From NCBI RefSeq assembly GCF_037201815.1, contig NZ_CP147407.1, positions 124,001-188,000 of the forward strand: a DNA stretch of 64,000 bases, written 5' to 3'. This document shows, piece by piece, positions 45,451 to 57,671 of the stretch; within the stretch, counting starts at the first letter, position 1, and every line of letters starts with the position of its first letter. Under the pieces are notes generated by a model, which saw only the letters and a list, made by a program, of their open reading frames with translations, was not told the origin of the DNA and ran no database searches. This stretch comes from Metabacillus sp. FJAT-52054. GTDB taxonomy: Bacteria; Bacillota; Bacilli; Bacillales; Bacillaceae. Position numbers and translations under genes: made by a program.

Positions 45451-45486
45451 GAAAAGCGCCCGGGTTTATGAACCCGGGCGCTTTTC
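45451..45486. terminator. Bidirectional terminator between salA and gerD
   Basis: GAAAAGCGCCCGGGTT (45451-45466), loop TATG, AACCCGGGCGCTTTTC (45471-45486): a perfect 16-bp stem with A and T flanks for both directions. Confidence 0.95.
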
Positions 45487-45489
45487 ATA

Positions 45490-46128
45490 TTACTGCTGTC
45501 CACCTGAACCGCCGCCGCTTTCACCGGAACTTCCCCCGGAAGCACCGCCCTGTTCCTGTCCGCCGGAACCGCCTGACTGCTGCCCCATTTGCTGTGCGGC
45601 TTTTAATAAAGCCTCCTGCATTTTGGATTTATATAATGGACTGGTTAACGTTTCGGTAATGACTTCCTGGATATATTTTCGGGACTCCTGGCTTTTAATG
45701 ACGGTACCGATCTGTTTTTCCATCTCTGGATTCTGCAGAATCTCAATCATCATTTTTTGATAGTCCGGGTCTGTCATTAATTGTTTAATGACTTTTTCGT
45801 GCTCCTTTTGAAGACTTTGGGCAAATGCCTCGGAGAATTTAGGATCCTCAAAAATTTTAGTCCAGAATTCCATCCCTTGTTTAGAGGTAAGGGTTTTTGT
45901 GATGGTTTCAGAAACCATCTTTTGATCCATTACCAGGTTCTGCTTCATCTGATCGTCCTTTAATACTTCCTGCAAAGCGGTTTTCCCTTCGTCCGTTTTC
46001 AGTATATCGACAACCATTTTTTTCGTTTTTTCGTAATCCATTTCACTTGCGCCCTCCGCTTTAGGAGCACAGCCATTCATTCCAATAGCAAGCGCACTAA
46101 TCATGAGGAGCAATATAAGTTGTTTCAT
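45490..46128 (-). CDS. gerD: Spore germination lipoprotein GerD
   Basis: 212 residues. Lipoprotein signal: basic start, hydrophobic ILLLMISALAIGM and lipobox MNGC with Cys at 20. The mature part is a helical scaffold (about 30-165) with repeating amphipathic segments (MDYEKTKKMVVDILKTDEGK), then QQMGQQ and a Gly/Ser/Gln-rich tail (about 180-212). GerD clusters nutrient germinant receptors in the spore inner membrane. GGAG in AAAGGAGCCC is its ribosome-binding site. Confidence 0.93.
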   Translation of the reverse strand: MKQLILLLMISALAIGMNGCAPKAEGASEMDYEKTKKMVVDILKTDEGKTALQEVLKDDQMKQNLVMDQKMVSETITKTLTSKQGMEFWTKIFEDPKFSEAFAQSLQKEHEKVIKQLMTDPDYQKMMIEILQNPEMEKQIGTVIKSQESRKYIQEVITETLTSPLYKSKMQEALLKAAQQMGQQSGGSGGQEQGGASGGSSGESGGGSGGQQ

Positions 46129-46161
46129 GGTCTAAGGGCTCCTTTCACAAGTTCCTATTCT

Positions 46162-46191
46162 TAATATGAAATAAGCGGCGGTTTTTATAAC
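46162..46191 (-). promoter_or_regulatory. Candidate SigG promoter of gerD
   Basis: On the minus strand: GTTATA (46191-46186), 17 bases, CATATTA (46168-46162), which matches the CATnnTA -10 of forespore sigma factors and partly the TGnATA -35. gerD is SigG-dependent in B. subtilis. Confidence 0.4.
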
Positions 46192-46268
46192 TGAAAAATA
46201 TTCCCTGTATAGCAATTTTTAAGGAGGCTTGGTAAAATCAAAGCAGATAAGGGGATGGGGGAAGATAG

Positions 46269-46895
46269 ATGAAAAGCAGGGATTGGGTTAGGTTTTTCTT
46301 TTCCAGCTTGCTCGTCGGTGCGATTGCAGCGACTGCTTCAGGCTTTATATTGAACTGGGATCAGCAGGCAGGATCGTTTCAGAAATTCCAGATCGATGAA
46401 ATTCTCGCGTCGTTTATATGGTTCATAGGGGTAGGACTGTTGTTCAGCATTATCAGTCAAATGGGATTCTTTGCATACTTGACGCTGCACCGGTTTGGCA
46501 TGGGGATTTTCGGTTCCGTATGGAATGCGGTTCAGCTCGTATTAATTGCATTTGTCCTATTTGATTTGGTTTATTTCCGGTATCAATTCTTCGGAGACTC
46601 AGGTTCTCTCCTTCCCTATATATGGCCGGCTGCCGGTTTTTTCGCTGTATGCCTGGTTATTGCTTACTTTAAGCAAAAGGATACAAATAAAGGCGCTTTT
46701 GTTCCAGCTTTGTTCTTTATGTTTGTAGGAACCGCGGTCGAGTGGTTTCCAGCCTTAAGAGAGAATGATCAAAACTGGCTGTATTTCATGCTCATATCTT
46801 TATTATGCTGCAATGCCTATCAGCTTATGATGCTTCCGCGGTTCAGTGGATCCGCTGAGAAAAAAATGGGGCAGCGCAAAGCAGTTGAAGGATAA
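46269..46895 (+). CDS. kbaA: KinB signalling pathway activator KbaA
   Basis: 208-residue membrane protein with about six helices: 7-28, 45-70, 75-100 (cut by a short loop), 115-133, 145-160 and 170-190. Begins MKSRDWVRFFFSSLLVGAIA; FHRFGMGIFGSVWNAVQL-type sequence is conserved. In B. subtilis it acts with the sensor kinase KinB to start the phosphorelay to sporulation; KinB is not in this window. ATG 46269 follows GGGATGGGGG. C-terminal tail is charged and cytosolic or variable. Confidence 0.9.
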   Translation: MKSRDWVRFFFSSLLVGAIAATASGFILNWDQQAGSFQKFQIDEILASFIWFIGVGLLFSIISQMGFFAYLTLHRFGMGIFGSVWNAVQLVLIAFVLFDLVYFRYQFFGDSGSLLPYIWPAAGFFAVCLVIAYFKQKDTNKGAFVPALFFMFVGTAVEWFPALRENDQNWLYFMLISLLCCNAYQLMMLPRFSGSAEKKMGQRKAVEG

Positions 46896-46932
46896 AAAAA
46901 GGTCTGACCCCAATAGGGTCAAACCTTTTTTT
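46894..46932. terminator. Bidirectional terminator between kbaA and the FAD oxidoreductase
   Basis: AAAAAAAGGT (46894-46903), C, TGACCC, loop CAATA, GGGTCA, A, ACCTTTTTTT (to 46932): one mismatch in a 16-bp stem; T runs on both strands. Confidence 0.92.
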
Positions 46933-48133
46933 ATCGGTCTAATTTCACAATCTCTGCATCTTCATTAGGCTTGTTCAGAATTAAATCCTTTAAAATATGG
47001 GAACCGAGCATACTGTAAACCGTTCCGTTTCCACCATATCCAAGCAAGTAATACTGACGGCTTTGATGGGGATGTCTTCCTATGAAAGGAAGGTTATCAA
47101 GCGATTCCCCAAAGCTTGCTCCCCAAGCATAGGCAATGTTCAGAGTGATACCAGGAAAGAGCTTTCTTAATTCATGCAGAAGGCGGTTTGCGCGGTTGGC
47201 AATCCATTCCTCGCTTTGAGGGGCTTCCGGTTTGTCCTCATCTAAGCCTCCTGCAATAATTCGGTTATCAGCGGTTGTGCGAAGATAAAGGTAAGGGCGT
47301 TTCGTCTCCCAAATCATCGCTTTATCCTCCCAGAAAGATAAATCTTCAATCGGCTCGGTTGCAATGGCATAGGAACGATTAATATCCGCTCCTATTTTTT
47401 CATCGATAGGAGGGGAGTCATATCCCGTTGCAAAAATAACATGGGAAGCGGAAAAATTTCCTTTAGAGGTATGAAGGGTTACGTGATCCTCATGTTCTTC
47501 AATCTCAATTGATTCGGTATGTTCAAACAAATGAACATTTTTTTGCTGCACGTACTCTAATATTCCGTGGATGAAACGATACGGATTCACTTCAGCATCT
47601 CCATATGTAATAAGAGCGGCGTGTTTTTTGAAAGGCATATGTTCTGCCACTTCCTCCTCCGACCAATATTCAACCGGAAATCCGTGCTTTGCTAATGCTT
47701 CATACTCTTTGCGAAGTTTCGGTACATCCTCTTTGGAGCTTGCATAGCAAATGCTTTTCCGGCGAATCAAATCTGGATCCCTTGGAAGGGTTTTAGAGAC
47801 TTTATCCAGCTGCTCCACCGCATTTTGGCAAAGTTTATAAAAATGAACGGCTTTTTGCTCTCCGATTTGATCAATTAATTCATGAAGCATAATATCGTTT
47901 GAAAATTGAAGCAGGCCGGTGTTGGCCGAAGAGCTCCCTGCAGCCATCTCTCTCTTATCCAATATGGCAACATGCAGTCCTTCCTGCACCAGGGTATAGG
48001 CCGCTAATGCACCGGACATTCCTCCTCCCACAATTACAACATCATAATGCTGATCAAAATCAGTTTTTCCTTTTATGCTTTTGTCGGGATTTAATGTTGT
48101 CGGCCAAAAAAGATTTCCATTATGCAAGTCCAT
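46931..48133 (-). CDS. FAD-dependent oxidoreductase (DAO family)
   Basis: 400 residues. Rossmann FAD motif DVVIVGGGMSGALAAYTL (31-48) with the acidic ribose-binding residue in VAILDKREMAAGSSSANTG, and C-terminal FAD contact GASFGESLDNLPFIGRHPHQ and YLLGYGGNGTVYSM. The fold is that of glycine/D-amino-acid oxidases; the RRKSICYASS and NPYRFIHGIL segments recall the glycine oxidase-like group. Substrate unknown. AGGAGGATAACG is its ribosome-binding site. It separates kbaA and pdaB, which are neighbours in B. subtilis. Confidence 0.85.
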   Translation of the reverse strand: MDLHNGNLFWPTTLNPDKSIKGKTDFDQHYDVVIVGGGMSGALAAYTLVQEGLHVAILDKREMAAGSSSANTGLLQFSNDIMLHELIDQIGEQKAVHFYKLCQNAVEQLDKVSKTLPRDPDLIRRKSICYASSKEDVPKLRKEYEALAKHGFPVEYWSEEEVAEHMPFKKHAALITYGDAEVNPYRFIHGILEYVQQKNVHLFEHTESIEIEEHEDHVTLHTSKGNFSASHVIFATGYDSPPIDEKIGADINRSYAIATEPIEDLSFWEDKAMIWETKRPYLYLRTTADNRIIAGGLDEDKPEAPQSEEWIANRANRLLHELRKLFPGITLNIAYAWGASFGESLDNLPFIGRHPHQSRQYYLLGYGGNGTVYSMLGSHILKDLILNKPNEDAEIVKLDR

Positions 48134-48228
48134 AAACGTTATCCTCCTGTAATCTTATTACGTTTGTACTAGTTTTACCCTGTGTATTGAGAATATTAAA
48201 CAAGAAGTATCCTGCAGGATAAAAATAA

Positions 48229-48261
48229 AAACCCGCAGCGGGAGAGTCCCTCTGCGGGTTG
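48229..48261 (-). terminator. Terminator after pdaB (minus strand)
   Basis: AACCCGCAG (48230-48238) pairs with CTGCGGGTT (48252-48260), with GGGAG.. inside; the minus strand continues TTTTATTTTT. Confidence 0.93.
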
Positions 48262-48267
48262 TGGGGA

Positions 48268-49032
48268 TTATTTTACTTCTTTTGATTTAGATTCCGTATT
48301 GCTGACCAGTTCATTTACAGTCACATTTTCCAGTCCTTTGCTTTTTAAGTCTCTGATGATCATTGGAATTGCGTCCTTCGTTTGTTTCGCTGAGTCTGAA
48401 GCATGCAGCAGAATGATGTCTCCTCCGCCGGTTTGAGATGTAGCATTCCGGGCAATTTTCTGAACGCCCGGGTTCGTCCAGTCGTTCGTATCGACACTGT
48501 AATGTACAACAGAAAGTCCGTACCTATCTGCAATATCGATTACTTGCTTGTTGAAATTGCCTGTTGGAGGCCGCAAGTACTGGATCTTTTTGATATTGAG
48601 CTGGTCGAATGTTTTTTGAGCGAGCATCAGGTCTCTTTTAATTTCTTCCGGTTTTAAGGAAGTGTAATTTTTATAAGCATATCCCATGCTTCCGATCTGG
48701 TGTCCGTCTTTGACCATTCTTTTAACGATGGCCGGATGCCGTTCAGCCCAGGACGCAGATACAAAGAAAGTGGCGTTTGATACCCGATTCTTTTTTAATG
48801 AATCGAGAATTGGCAAAGCCTTTTCGTCTCCCCAGCTGACGTCAAACGTAAGAGCTACTTTGTTCCCTTTGGATTCTCCTTTGTAAATCGCCTTTGGACC
48901 GGATATAGCTGAAAATACGGGGTATTGAACAACATTCTCTACATACAAAATACCCGCCGTAAATAGGGCAGCTATTGCTACGATAAATGTTTGCTTTATT
49001 TTCTTGCCCTGTATGACATAGATTCGATTCAT
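48268..49032 (-). CDS. pdaB: Polysaccharide deacetylase-like spore protein PdaB
   Basis: 254 residues. Membrane anchor about 13-31 ([19 protein letters not shown]), then a NodB-type domain: motif 1 [15 protein letters not shown], motif 2 [14 protein letters not shown], motif 3 YLRPPTGNF, motif 4 DTNDW, motif 5 IILLHAS. Motif 2 lacks the usual two metal-binding histidines (HxxxH) and motif 1 has DV for DD, as far as I recall a trait of the PdaB group. Needed in B. subtilis late in sporulation to keep spores stable. AAGGAGGC precedes the start. Confidence 0.9.
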   Translation of the reverse strand: MNRIYVIQGKKIKQTFIVAIAALFTAGILYVENVVQYPVFSAISGPKAIYKGESKGNKVALTFDVSWGDEKALPILDSLKKNRVSNATFFVSASWAERHPAIVKRMVKDGHQIGSMGYAYKNYTSLKPEEIKRDLMLAQKTFDQLNIKKIQYLRPPTGNFNKQVIDIADRYGLSVVHYSVDTNDWTNPGVQKIARNATSQTGGGDIILLHASDSAKQTKDAIPMIIRDLKSKGLENVTVNELVSNTESKSKEVK

Positions 49033-49156
49033 ATATGGAAGCCTCCTTGTCCTGGATGGTTCTTGTCTTATAGGTATGCATAGGAGAGGACATCCATGAA
49101 TTGAAACAGATATTTAGGGAAAGATCATTCAATTGCAATAAAAATTAAAAAGAGTA

Positions 49157-49186
49157 TTGACCGGGTTTCTGCATACGTGGTATATT
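49157..49186 (+). promoter_or_regulatory. rRNA operon promoter P1
   Basis: TTGACC (49157-49162), 18 bases, TATATT (49181-49186) with TG at 49178-49179. Confidence 0.7.
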
Positions 49187-49245
49187 TATCTGCGTCGCTG
49201 TTAACAACGACTAAATATGTTTTTAAAAAACATTTAAAGAAGTTG

Positions 49246-49274
49246 TTGACTGAGATGGAACATCATGTTATATT
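49246..49274 (+). promoter_or_regulatory. rRNA operon promoter P2
   Basis: TTGACT (49246-49251), 17 bases, TATATT (49269-49274), TG at 49266-49267; strong. A boxA-like GATCTTTGAAAACT lies at 49308-49321 for antitermination. Confidence 0.85.
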
Positions 49275-49380
49275 ATTAAAGCCGCTAAACGAAGCGGGCA
49301 ACAAAATGATCTTTGAAAACTAAACAAATCGAAGTGCCAACGTTAATTCTAGAGCAACAAACAAGAGCTAGTCAAACTAC

Positions 49381-50925
<1,545 letters not shown>

Positions 50926-51011
50926 AAGAATTATCAGCACCCATGCGGTGCAGCAATTAACGGACGCACTTCGACTTTGTTTAGTTTTGAGAGATCATTC
51001 TCTCTATACAC

Positions 51012-51037
51012 TTGTTCTTTGAAAACTAGATAACGAT
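51012..51037 (+). promoter_or_regulatory. boxA-like antitermination site and 5' arm of the 23S processing stem
   Basis: GTTCTTTGAAAACTAG (boxA-like) is in the 16S-23S spacer. AAAACTAGATAACGAT (51022-51037) is perfectly complementary over 16 bases to ATCGTTATCTAGTTTT (54124-54139) after the 23S gene, forming the precursor stem cut by RNase III or Mini-III. Confidence 0.8.
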
Positions 51038-51164
51038 ATGAATGTCAAACATTCACACGAGTAAGCAAATAACCTTACGATTTTCTTCTGCGCTTGCGTA
51101 GATAGAGAACATCAAGTCTGAAAACATCTGTTTTCAGCTCTAACGAAGATAACGTCTGTTATCA

Positions 51165-54091
<2,927 letters not shown>

Positions 54092-54123
54092 TATTCAAGT
54101 AAGGCTGCTTTACTCGTGCAGCA

Positions 54124-54139
54124 ATCGTTATCTAGTTTT
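54124..54139 (+). other. 3' arm of the 23S processing stem
   Basis: ATCGTTATCTAGTTTT, reverse complement of 51022-51037. Confidence 0.85.
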
Positions 54140-54164
54140 GAAAGAGCAATCTTTCAACCACATA

Positions 54165-54280
<116 letters not shown>

Positions 54281-54288
54281 TATATTGT

Positions 54289-54363
54289 TCCGCAGTAGCT
54301 CAGTGGTAGAGCTATCGGCTGTTAACCGATCGGTCGCAGGTTCGAGTCCTGCCTGCGGAGCCA
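54289..54363 (+). tRNA. tRNA-Asn (GTT)
   Basis: Acceptor TCCGCAG/CTGCGGA, anticodon GTT at 54331-54333, TTCGAGT loop, CCA encoded. First tRNA after 5S. Confidence 0.97.
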
Positions 54364-54364
54364 T

Positions 54365-54437
54365 GCTTCCATAGCTCAGTAGGTAGAGTGCTTCCATGGT
54401 AAGGAAGAGGTCACCGGTTCGAGCCCGGTTGGAAGCT
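54365..54437 (+). tRNA. tRNA-Thr (GGT)
   Basis: Acceptor GCTTCCA/TGGAAGC, anticodon stem CTTCC/GGAAG around ATGGTAA, anticodon GGT. CCA is not encoded. One base after tRNA-Asn. Confidence 0.93.
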
Positions 54438-54454
54438 TACAAAAAGTATTATAT

Positions 54455-54529
54455 GGCCCGTTGGTCAAGCGGTTAAGACACCGCCCTTTCACGGCGGTAA
54501 CACGGGTTCGAATCCCGTACGGGTCACCA
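54455..54529 (+). tRNA. tRNA-Glu (TTC)
   Basis: Acceptor GGCCCGT/ACGGGTC, anticodon TTC in CCGCCCTTTCACGGCGG, CCA encoded. Substrate of the gltX product at the left edge. Confidence 0.96.
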
Positions 54530-54739
54530 TTTACACAAGGACAAGCTACTAGGCTTAAAAGAGCGAAGCTCACCGGAAGCCAAAGCAGCAATCATTACCG
54601 TCCAATGTAAAGGGTTGGGAAGAGCAAGCAGTGCTAGGAACCGAAGGAGAGAACACCGGAGCGCACATGAGTGCATGAGGATGTGAACGACTGAAGGGTG
54701 ACAACGCAATGCGCCGCTCATCACAAGCCGAAACTATAT
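54530..54739 (+). other. 210-base spacer without a tRNA in the tRNA cluster
   Basis: Longer than all other spacers here. Purine-rich, with many GAAGC/GGAAGC-type words (AGAGCGAAGCTCACCGGAAG, ACCGAAGGAGAGAACACCGG). No tRNA cloverleaf, promoter or credible coding frame is seen. Confidence 0.6.
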
Positions 54740-54815
54740 GGAGGATTAGCTCAGCTGGGAGAGCATCTGCCTTACAAGCAGAGGGTCGGCGGTTCGATCC
54801 CGTCATCCTCCACCA
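54740..54815 (+). tRNA. tRNA-Val (TAC)
   Basis: Acceptor GGAGGAT/ATCCTCC, anticodon TAC in CTGCCTTACAAGCAG, CCA encoded. Confidence 0.96.
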
Positions 54816-54882
54816 TTACATATCTTAAAAGATTAGGGAAACCGAATCATATAGATGTATGAAAAAGACTACAAACATATAT

Positions 54883-54908
54883 GCCGGTGTAGCTCAATTG
54901 GTAGAGCA
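54883..54908 (+). pseudogene. 5' fragment of tRNA-Thr (TGT)
   Basis: 26 bases, GCCGGTGTAGCTCAATTGGT plus AGAGCA, identical to the first 26 bases of the intact tRNA-Thr at 55029. The acceptor 5' arm and D arm are kept; anticodon and T arms are missing. The preceding bases (ACAAACATATAT and ACAAATATTATAT) are also similar. The 120 bases between the fragment and the full gene resemble nothing I recognise. Confidence 0.9.
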
Positions 54909-55028
54909 CGATCGAAATTGCTTCCTGGAATTACTTCAGCGCACAGATCGAGCAGCTTCTTGACTAAACATTCTGAGATCTGGGCGACCTTATCAAGCAG
55001 GAACGGCTTTATACCACAAATATTATAT

Positions 55029-55101
<73 letters not shown>

Positions 55102-55118
55102 CTGTCTTTTCTTTTTGT

Positions 55119-55202
55119 GGAGGGGTAGCGAAGTGGCTAAACGCGGCGGACTGTAAATCCGCTCCTTAGGGTTCGGCAGTTCGAATCTGCCCCCCTCCAC
55201 CA
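55119..55202 (+). tRNA. tRNA-Tyr (GTA)
   Basis: Class II tRNA with a long variable arm (CCTTAGGGTTCGG region), acceptor GGAGGGG/CCCCTCC, anticodon GTA, CCA encoded; 84 bases. Confidence 0.95.
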
Positions 55203-55270
55203 TTTATCTTAATTATAATGTTTAAAACCGAATGGTTTGGACATGTTAATATAGTACGAATTTACATTAT

Positions 55271-55345
55271 TGGGCTATAGCCAAGCGGTAAGGCAACGGA
55301 CTTTGACTCCGTCATGCGTTGGTTCGAATCCAGCTAGCCCAGCCA
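55271..55345 (+). tRNA. tRNA-Gln (TTG)
   Basis: Acceptor TGGGCTA/TAGCCCA, anticodon TTG in ACGGACTTTGACTCCGT, CCA encoded. Confidence 0.95.
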
Positions 55346-55348
55346 TCC

Positions 55349-55424
55349 GAGCCATTAGCTCAGTCGGTAGAGCATCTGACTTTTAATCAGAGGGTCGAAG
55401 GTTCGAGTCCTTCATGGCTCACCA
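55349..55424 (+). tRNA. tRNA-Lys (TTT)
   Basis: Acceptor GAGCCAT/ATGGCTC, anticodon TTT in CTGACTTTTAATCAG, CCA encoded; three bases after tRNA-Gln. Confidence 0.96.
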
Positions 55425-55439
55425 TTTACATTTTTATAT

Positions 55440-55521
55440 GCGGGTGTGGCGGAATTGGCAGACGCACTAGACTTAGGATCTAGCGCCTTATGGCGTGGGG
55501 GTTCGACTCCCTTCACCCGCA
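55440..55521 (+). tRNA. tRNA-Leu (TAG)
   Basis: Class II tRNA, acceptor GCGGGTG/CACCCGC, anticodon TAG in CTAGACTTAGGATCTAG, variable arm CGCCTTATGGCG, CCA not encoded. Confidence 0.95.
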
Positions 55522-55548
55522 TCTTCATTACTTTTAAATCCAGATTCA

Positions 55549-55624
55549 GGGGCCTTAGCTCAGCTGGGAGAGCGCCTGCCTTGCACGCAGGAGGTCAGCG
55601 GTTCGATCCCGCTAGGCTCCACCA
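55549..55624 (+). tRNA. tRNA-Ala (TGC)
   Basis: Acceptor GGGGCCT/AGGCTCC with one G-U, anticodon TGC in CTGCCTTGCACGCAG, CCA encoded. Last tRNA of the cluster. Confidence 0.96.
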
Positions 55625-55646
55625 ATTTCATATCAGCTACTGTTGT

Positions 55647-55672
55647 CTTTCACAAAGTGTAAGGCTTTTTTT
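55647..55672 (+). terminator. Terminator of the rRNA-tRNA operon
   Basis: CTTTCAC, loop AAA, GTGTAAG (55647-55663) with one mismatch, then GC and seven T to 55672. Confidence 0.72.
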
Positions 55673-55733
55673 GTGCGTTCATTTTCTTTATTCTGTGTGA
55701 ATCTTCTGTATTTTTATACATATTTATGTCGAG

Positions 55734-55763
55734 TTGAGTCATAGGTCTTTTTCTATGTAAAAT
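55734..55763 (+). promoter_or_regulatory. Candidate promoter of rocF
   Basis: TTGAGT (55734-55739), 18 bases, TAAAAT (55758-55763), 31 bases before the start. No -24/-12 SigL promoter is visible, unlike B. subtilis rocDEF. Confidence 0.4.
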
Positions 55764-55793
55764 AAGAGGATAGAGAATAGAGGAGGAAGACAG

Positions 55794-56699
55794 ATGGCTG
55801 CTGAAAAAATTAATATCATTGGTGTACCGATGGATTTAGGACAAACCAGACGGGGTGTCGATATGGGGCCTAGTGCCATCCGATACGCAGGCGTTGTAGA
55901 ACGGCTGGAAAATCTCCATTTTACTATTGAAGATAGCGGAGACATAAAAATAGGCAAACGGGAAAAAGAGCTGGAAGAACCTTTATATAATTTAAAAAAT
56001 TTGAAAGCGGTATCAGAAGCGAGCGAACTGCTGGCTTCAAAGGTTGATGAAGTGATTAAAACAGGTGCTTTTCCTTTAGTGCTTGGCGGAGACCACAGTA
56101 TCGCGATTGGGACTCTTGCTGGACTGGCGAAAAACTATAAAAATCTTGGGGTTATTTGGTATGACGCTCACGGCGACTTAAACACAGCTGATACTTCCCC
56201 GTCAGGGAACATTCACGGCATGCCGCTCGCGGCAAGTTTAGGAATAGGCGATGAATCCTTAACTGGGATTGCAGGGTTCTCTCCAAAAATTAAGCCTGAG
56301 CATGTTGTCATCATCGGTGCCCGTTCCCTTGATGAGGGTGAAAGGGAACTGATTAAAGAAAAGGGAATCCGCGTTTACACCATGCATGAGGTTGACCGTC
56401 TTGGAATGGCCCGTATTATGGAAGAAACAATTGAATACTTGAAAGATCGTACGGACGGTGTTCATTTGTCGCTTGACCTTGACGGATTGGATCCGCATGA
56501 CGCACCGGGTGTAGGAACACCCGTTATTGGCGGGATCAGCTATCGTGAAAGTCATTTAGCTATGGAGATGCTGGCTGAATCTGAAATGATAACGTCGGCT
56601 GAATTTGTAGAAGTTAACCCGATTTTGGATGAGAGAAACAAGACCGCATCGGTTGCCGTAGCCTTAATGGGCTCACTTTTTGGAGAAAAACTTTTATAA
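55794..56699 (+). CDS. rocF: Arginase
   Basis: Hydrolyses arginine to ornithine and urea; 301 residues. Binuclear manganese ligands are in LGGDHSIAIG (His, about 99), YDAHGDLN (two Asp and His, about 122-129) and LDLDGLDPHDAPG (two Asp, about 226-238); the substrate-binding SGNIHGMPLA is intact. The ATG at 55794 follows AGAGGAGGAAGAC. Stand-alone gene between the tRNA cluster and the sigW region; no other arginine-catabolism gene is present. Confidence 0.96.
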   Translation: MAAEKINIIGVPMDLGQTRRGVDMGPSAIRYAGVVERLENLHFTIEDSGDIKIGKREKELEEPLYNLKNLKAVSEASELLASKVDEVIKTGAFPLVLGGDHSIAIGTLAGLAKNYKNLGVIWYDAHGDLNTADTSPSGNIHGMPLAASLGIGDESLTGIAGFSPKIKPEHVVIIGARSLDEGERELIKEKGIRVYTMHEVDRLGMARIMEETIEYLKDRTDGVHLSLDLDGLDPHDAPGVGTPVIGGISYRESHLAMEMLAESEMITSAEFVEVNPILDERNKTASVAVALMGSLFGEKLL

Positions 56700-56876
56700 C
56701 GGTTACGGGCTGTCCAGAGTCTATTCTAAGATAGCCCACTTGCTAATTTACTTAGATTTATCTCCGCAGCGGTGCGGGAGATGAGGCTTACTCTGTTTTT
56801 AAAGGGTGCCGCGTCATCTGTCCCGCTGTGGTGTATCATCCTTCCGCTTCAATCAGCATAACTCAAACTTTATACT
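56700..56876 (+). other. Non-coding stretch after rocF
   Basis: GCGGGAGATGA (about 56776-56786) can pair with TCATCTGTCCCGC (about 56815-56827) with a two-base bulge, suggesting one long-range stem. Otherwise no gene or known element is seen. Confidence 0.35.
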
Positions 56877-56915
56877 AAAACGGGGAAACGCTTTAGAATG
56901 CGTCTCCCTGTTTTT
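56877..56915. terminator. Terminator between rocF and the histidine phosphatase
   Basis: AAAACGGGGAAACGC ... GCGTCTCCCTGTTTTT: 12-base stem with one mismatch and one G-U; A and T tails allow use from both sides. Confidence 0.75.
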
Positions 56916-56929
56916 AAGTGAATAAGACT

Positions 56930-57481
56930 TTAAACCGGAGACCCCCATACTCTTCTTACTTTAGGAACGGAGCCTTCAAATTCTAATAAATATACATCAG
57001 GGTTAGAAAGGGTTTTCCACTGTTCATAGCCAAATGCATCATCAAAGTGATTCAGGATCAATGAAATCATATTTCCATGAGAAACCATGGCAGCTGTGTG
57101 AAAAGGGCCATCCAGAAAAACCCAAATTGCCTCTAATCCTCTTGAAGATGCAGCCATACTTGATTCACCGCCTTCAAAGACGAGCGTTTTGTCCTGGAAT
57201 GTCTGAGACAGTTTGTCCATCCAATCTTGAATGTTATGTTTGGAGAGAATTCTCTCAGCAAGTCTTTGGTCCAGTATAATCTCCAAATCGCTTTCCTGTG
57301 AAAACGGGAGGACAGAATCAATAGCCCTCTTAAACGGACTTGAGTAGAGAACATCAATGCTTTTACTCGCTAAAAAAGATGCTATGGAAGCTGCCTGTGC
57401 TTTTCCCTCATGTGTTAAATGAGCTTCTGCTTCTTGTCCAATTGCTTTACAATGGCGGATCAAATATATTATTTTCTTCAC
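56930..57481 (-). CDS. Histidine phosphatase family protein (phosphoglycerate mutase-like)
   Basis: 183 residues, GTG start behind AGGGGGGAATAGA. The phosphohistidine motif reads LIRHCKA (His10; RHC in place of the usual RHG), with Arg in SSPFKRAIDS (about 49-57), the acidic ERLSKHN-type segment, and the second catalytic His in AAMVSHGNMISLILNHF (about 134). Probably a broad-specificity phosphomonoesterase; the substrate is not known. Divergent from sigW. It is not a glycolytic mutase, given its short length. Confidence 0.85.
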   Translation of the reverse strand: MKKIIYLIRHCKAIGQEAEAHLTHEGKAQAASIASFLASKSIDVLYSSPFKRAIDSVLPFSQESDLEIILDQRLAERILSKHNIQDWMDKLSQTFQDKTLVFEGGESSMAASSRGLEAIWVFLDGPFHTAAMVSHGNMISLILNHFDDAFGYEQWKTLSNPDVYLLEFEGSVPKVRRVWGSPV

Positions 57482-57608
57482 TCTATTCCCCCCTATATAT
57501 AATTATTATCGAGAACTTCCTTATTTTTCAATTCCTTTTCGCGAAAGTTGTGTAACTTACCATCTACATATTGGCAATAATTTGTTAAACTGTTTTTATG
57601 TGAAAAAA

Positions 57609-57634
57609 TGAAACCTTTTGGTTTTTAGAACGTA
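57609..57634 (+). promoter_or_regulatory. SigW autoregulatory promoter
   Basis: TGAAAC (57609-57614), 16 bases, CGTA (57631-57634), an exact match to the SigW consensus. It lies 38 bases before sigW, so sigW-rsiW is self-activated. Confidence 0.93.
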
Positions 57635-57671
57635 TTCCTACAGACCCGTGAAAGAGAAGAGGGTAATATAG

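Noticed and set aside
45449-45760. Proline-rich open frame antisense to the gerD tail
   Set aside because: Product of the Gly/Ser repeats read on the other strand; overlaps the terminator.
55673-55793. SigL (-24/-12) promoter for rocF
   Set aside because: No TGGCAC-N5-TTGCA-like sequence found.
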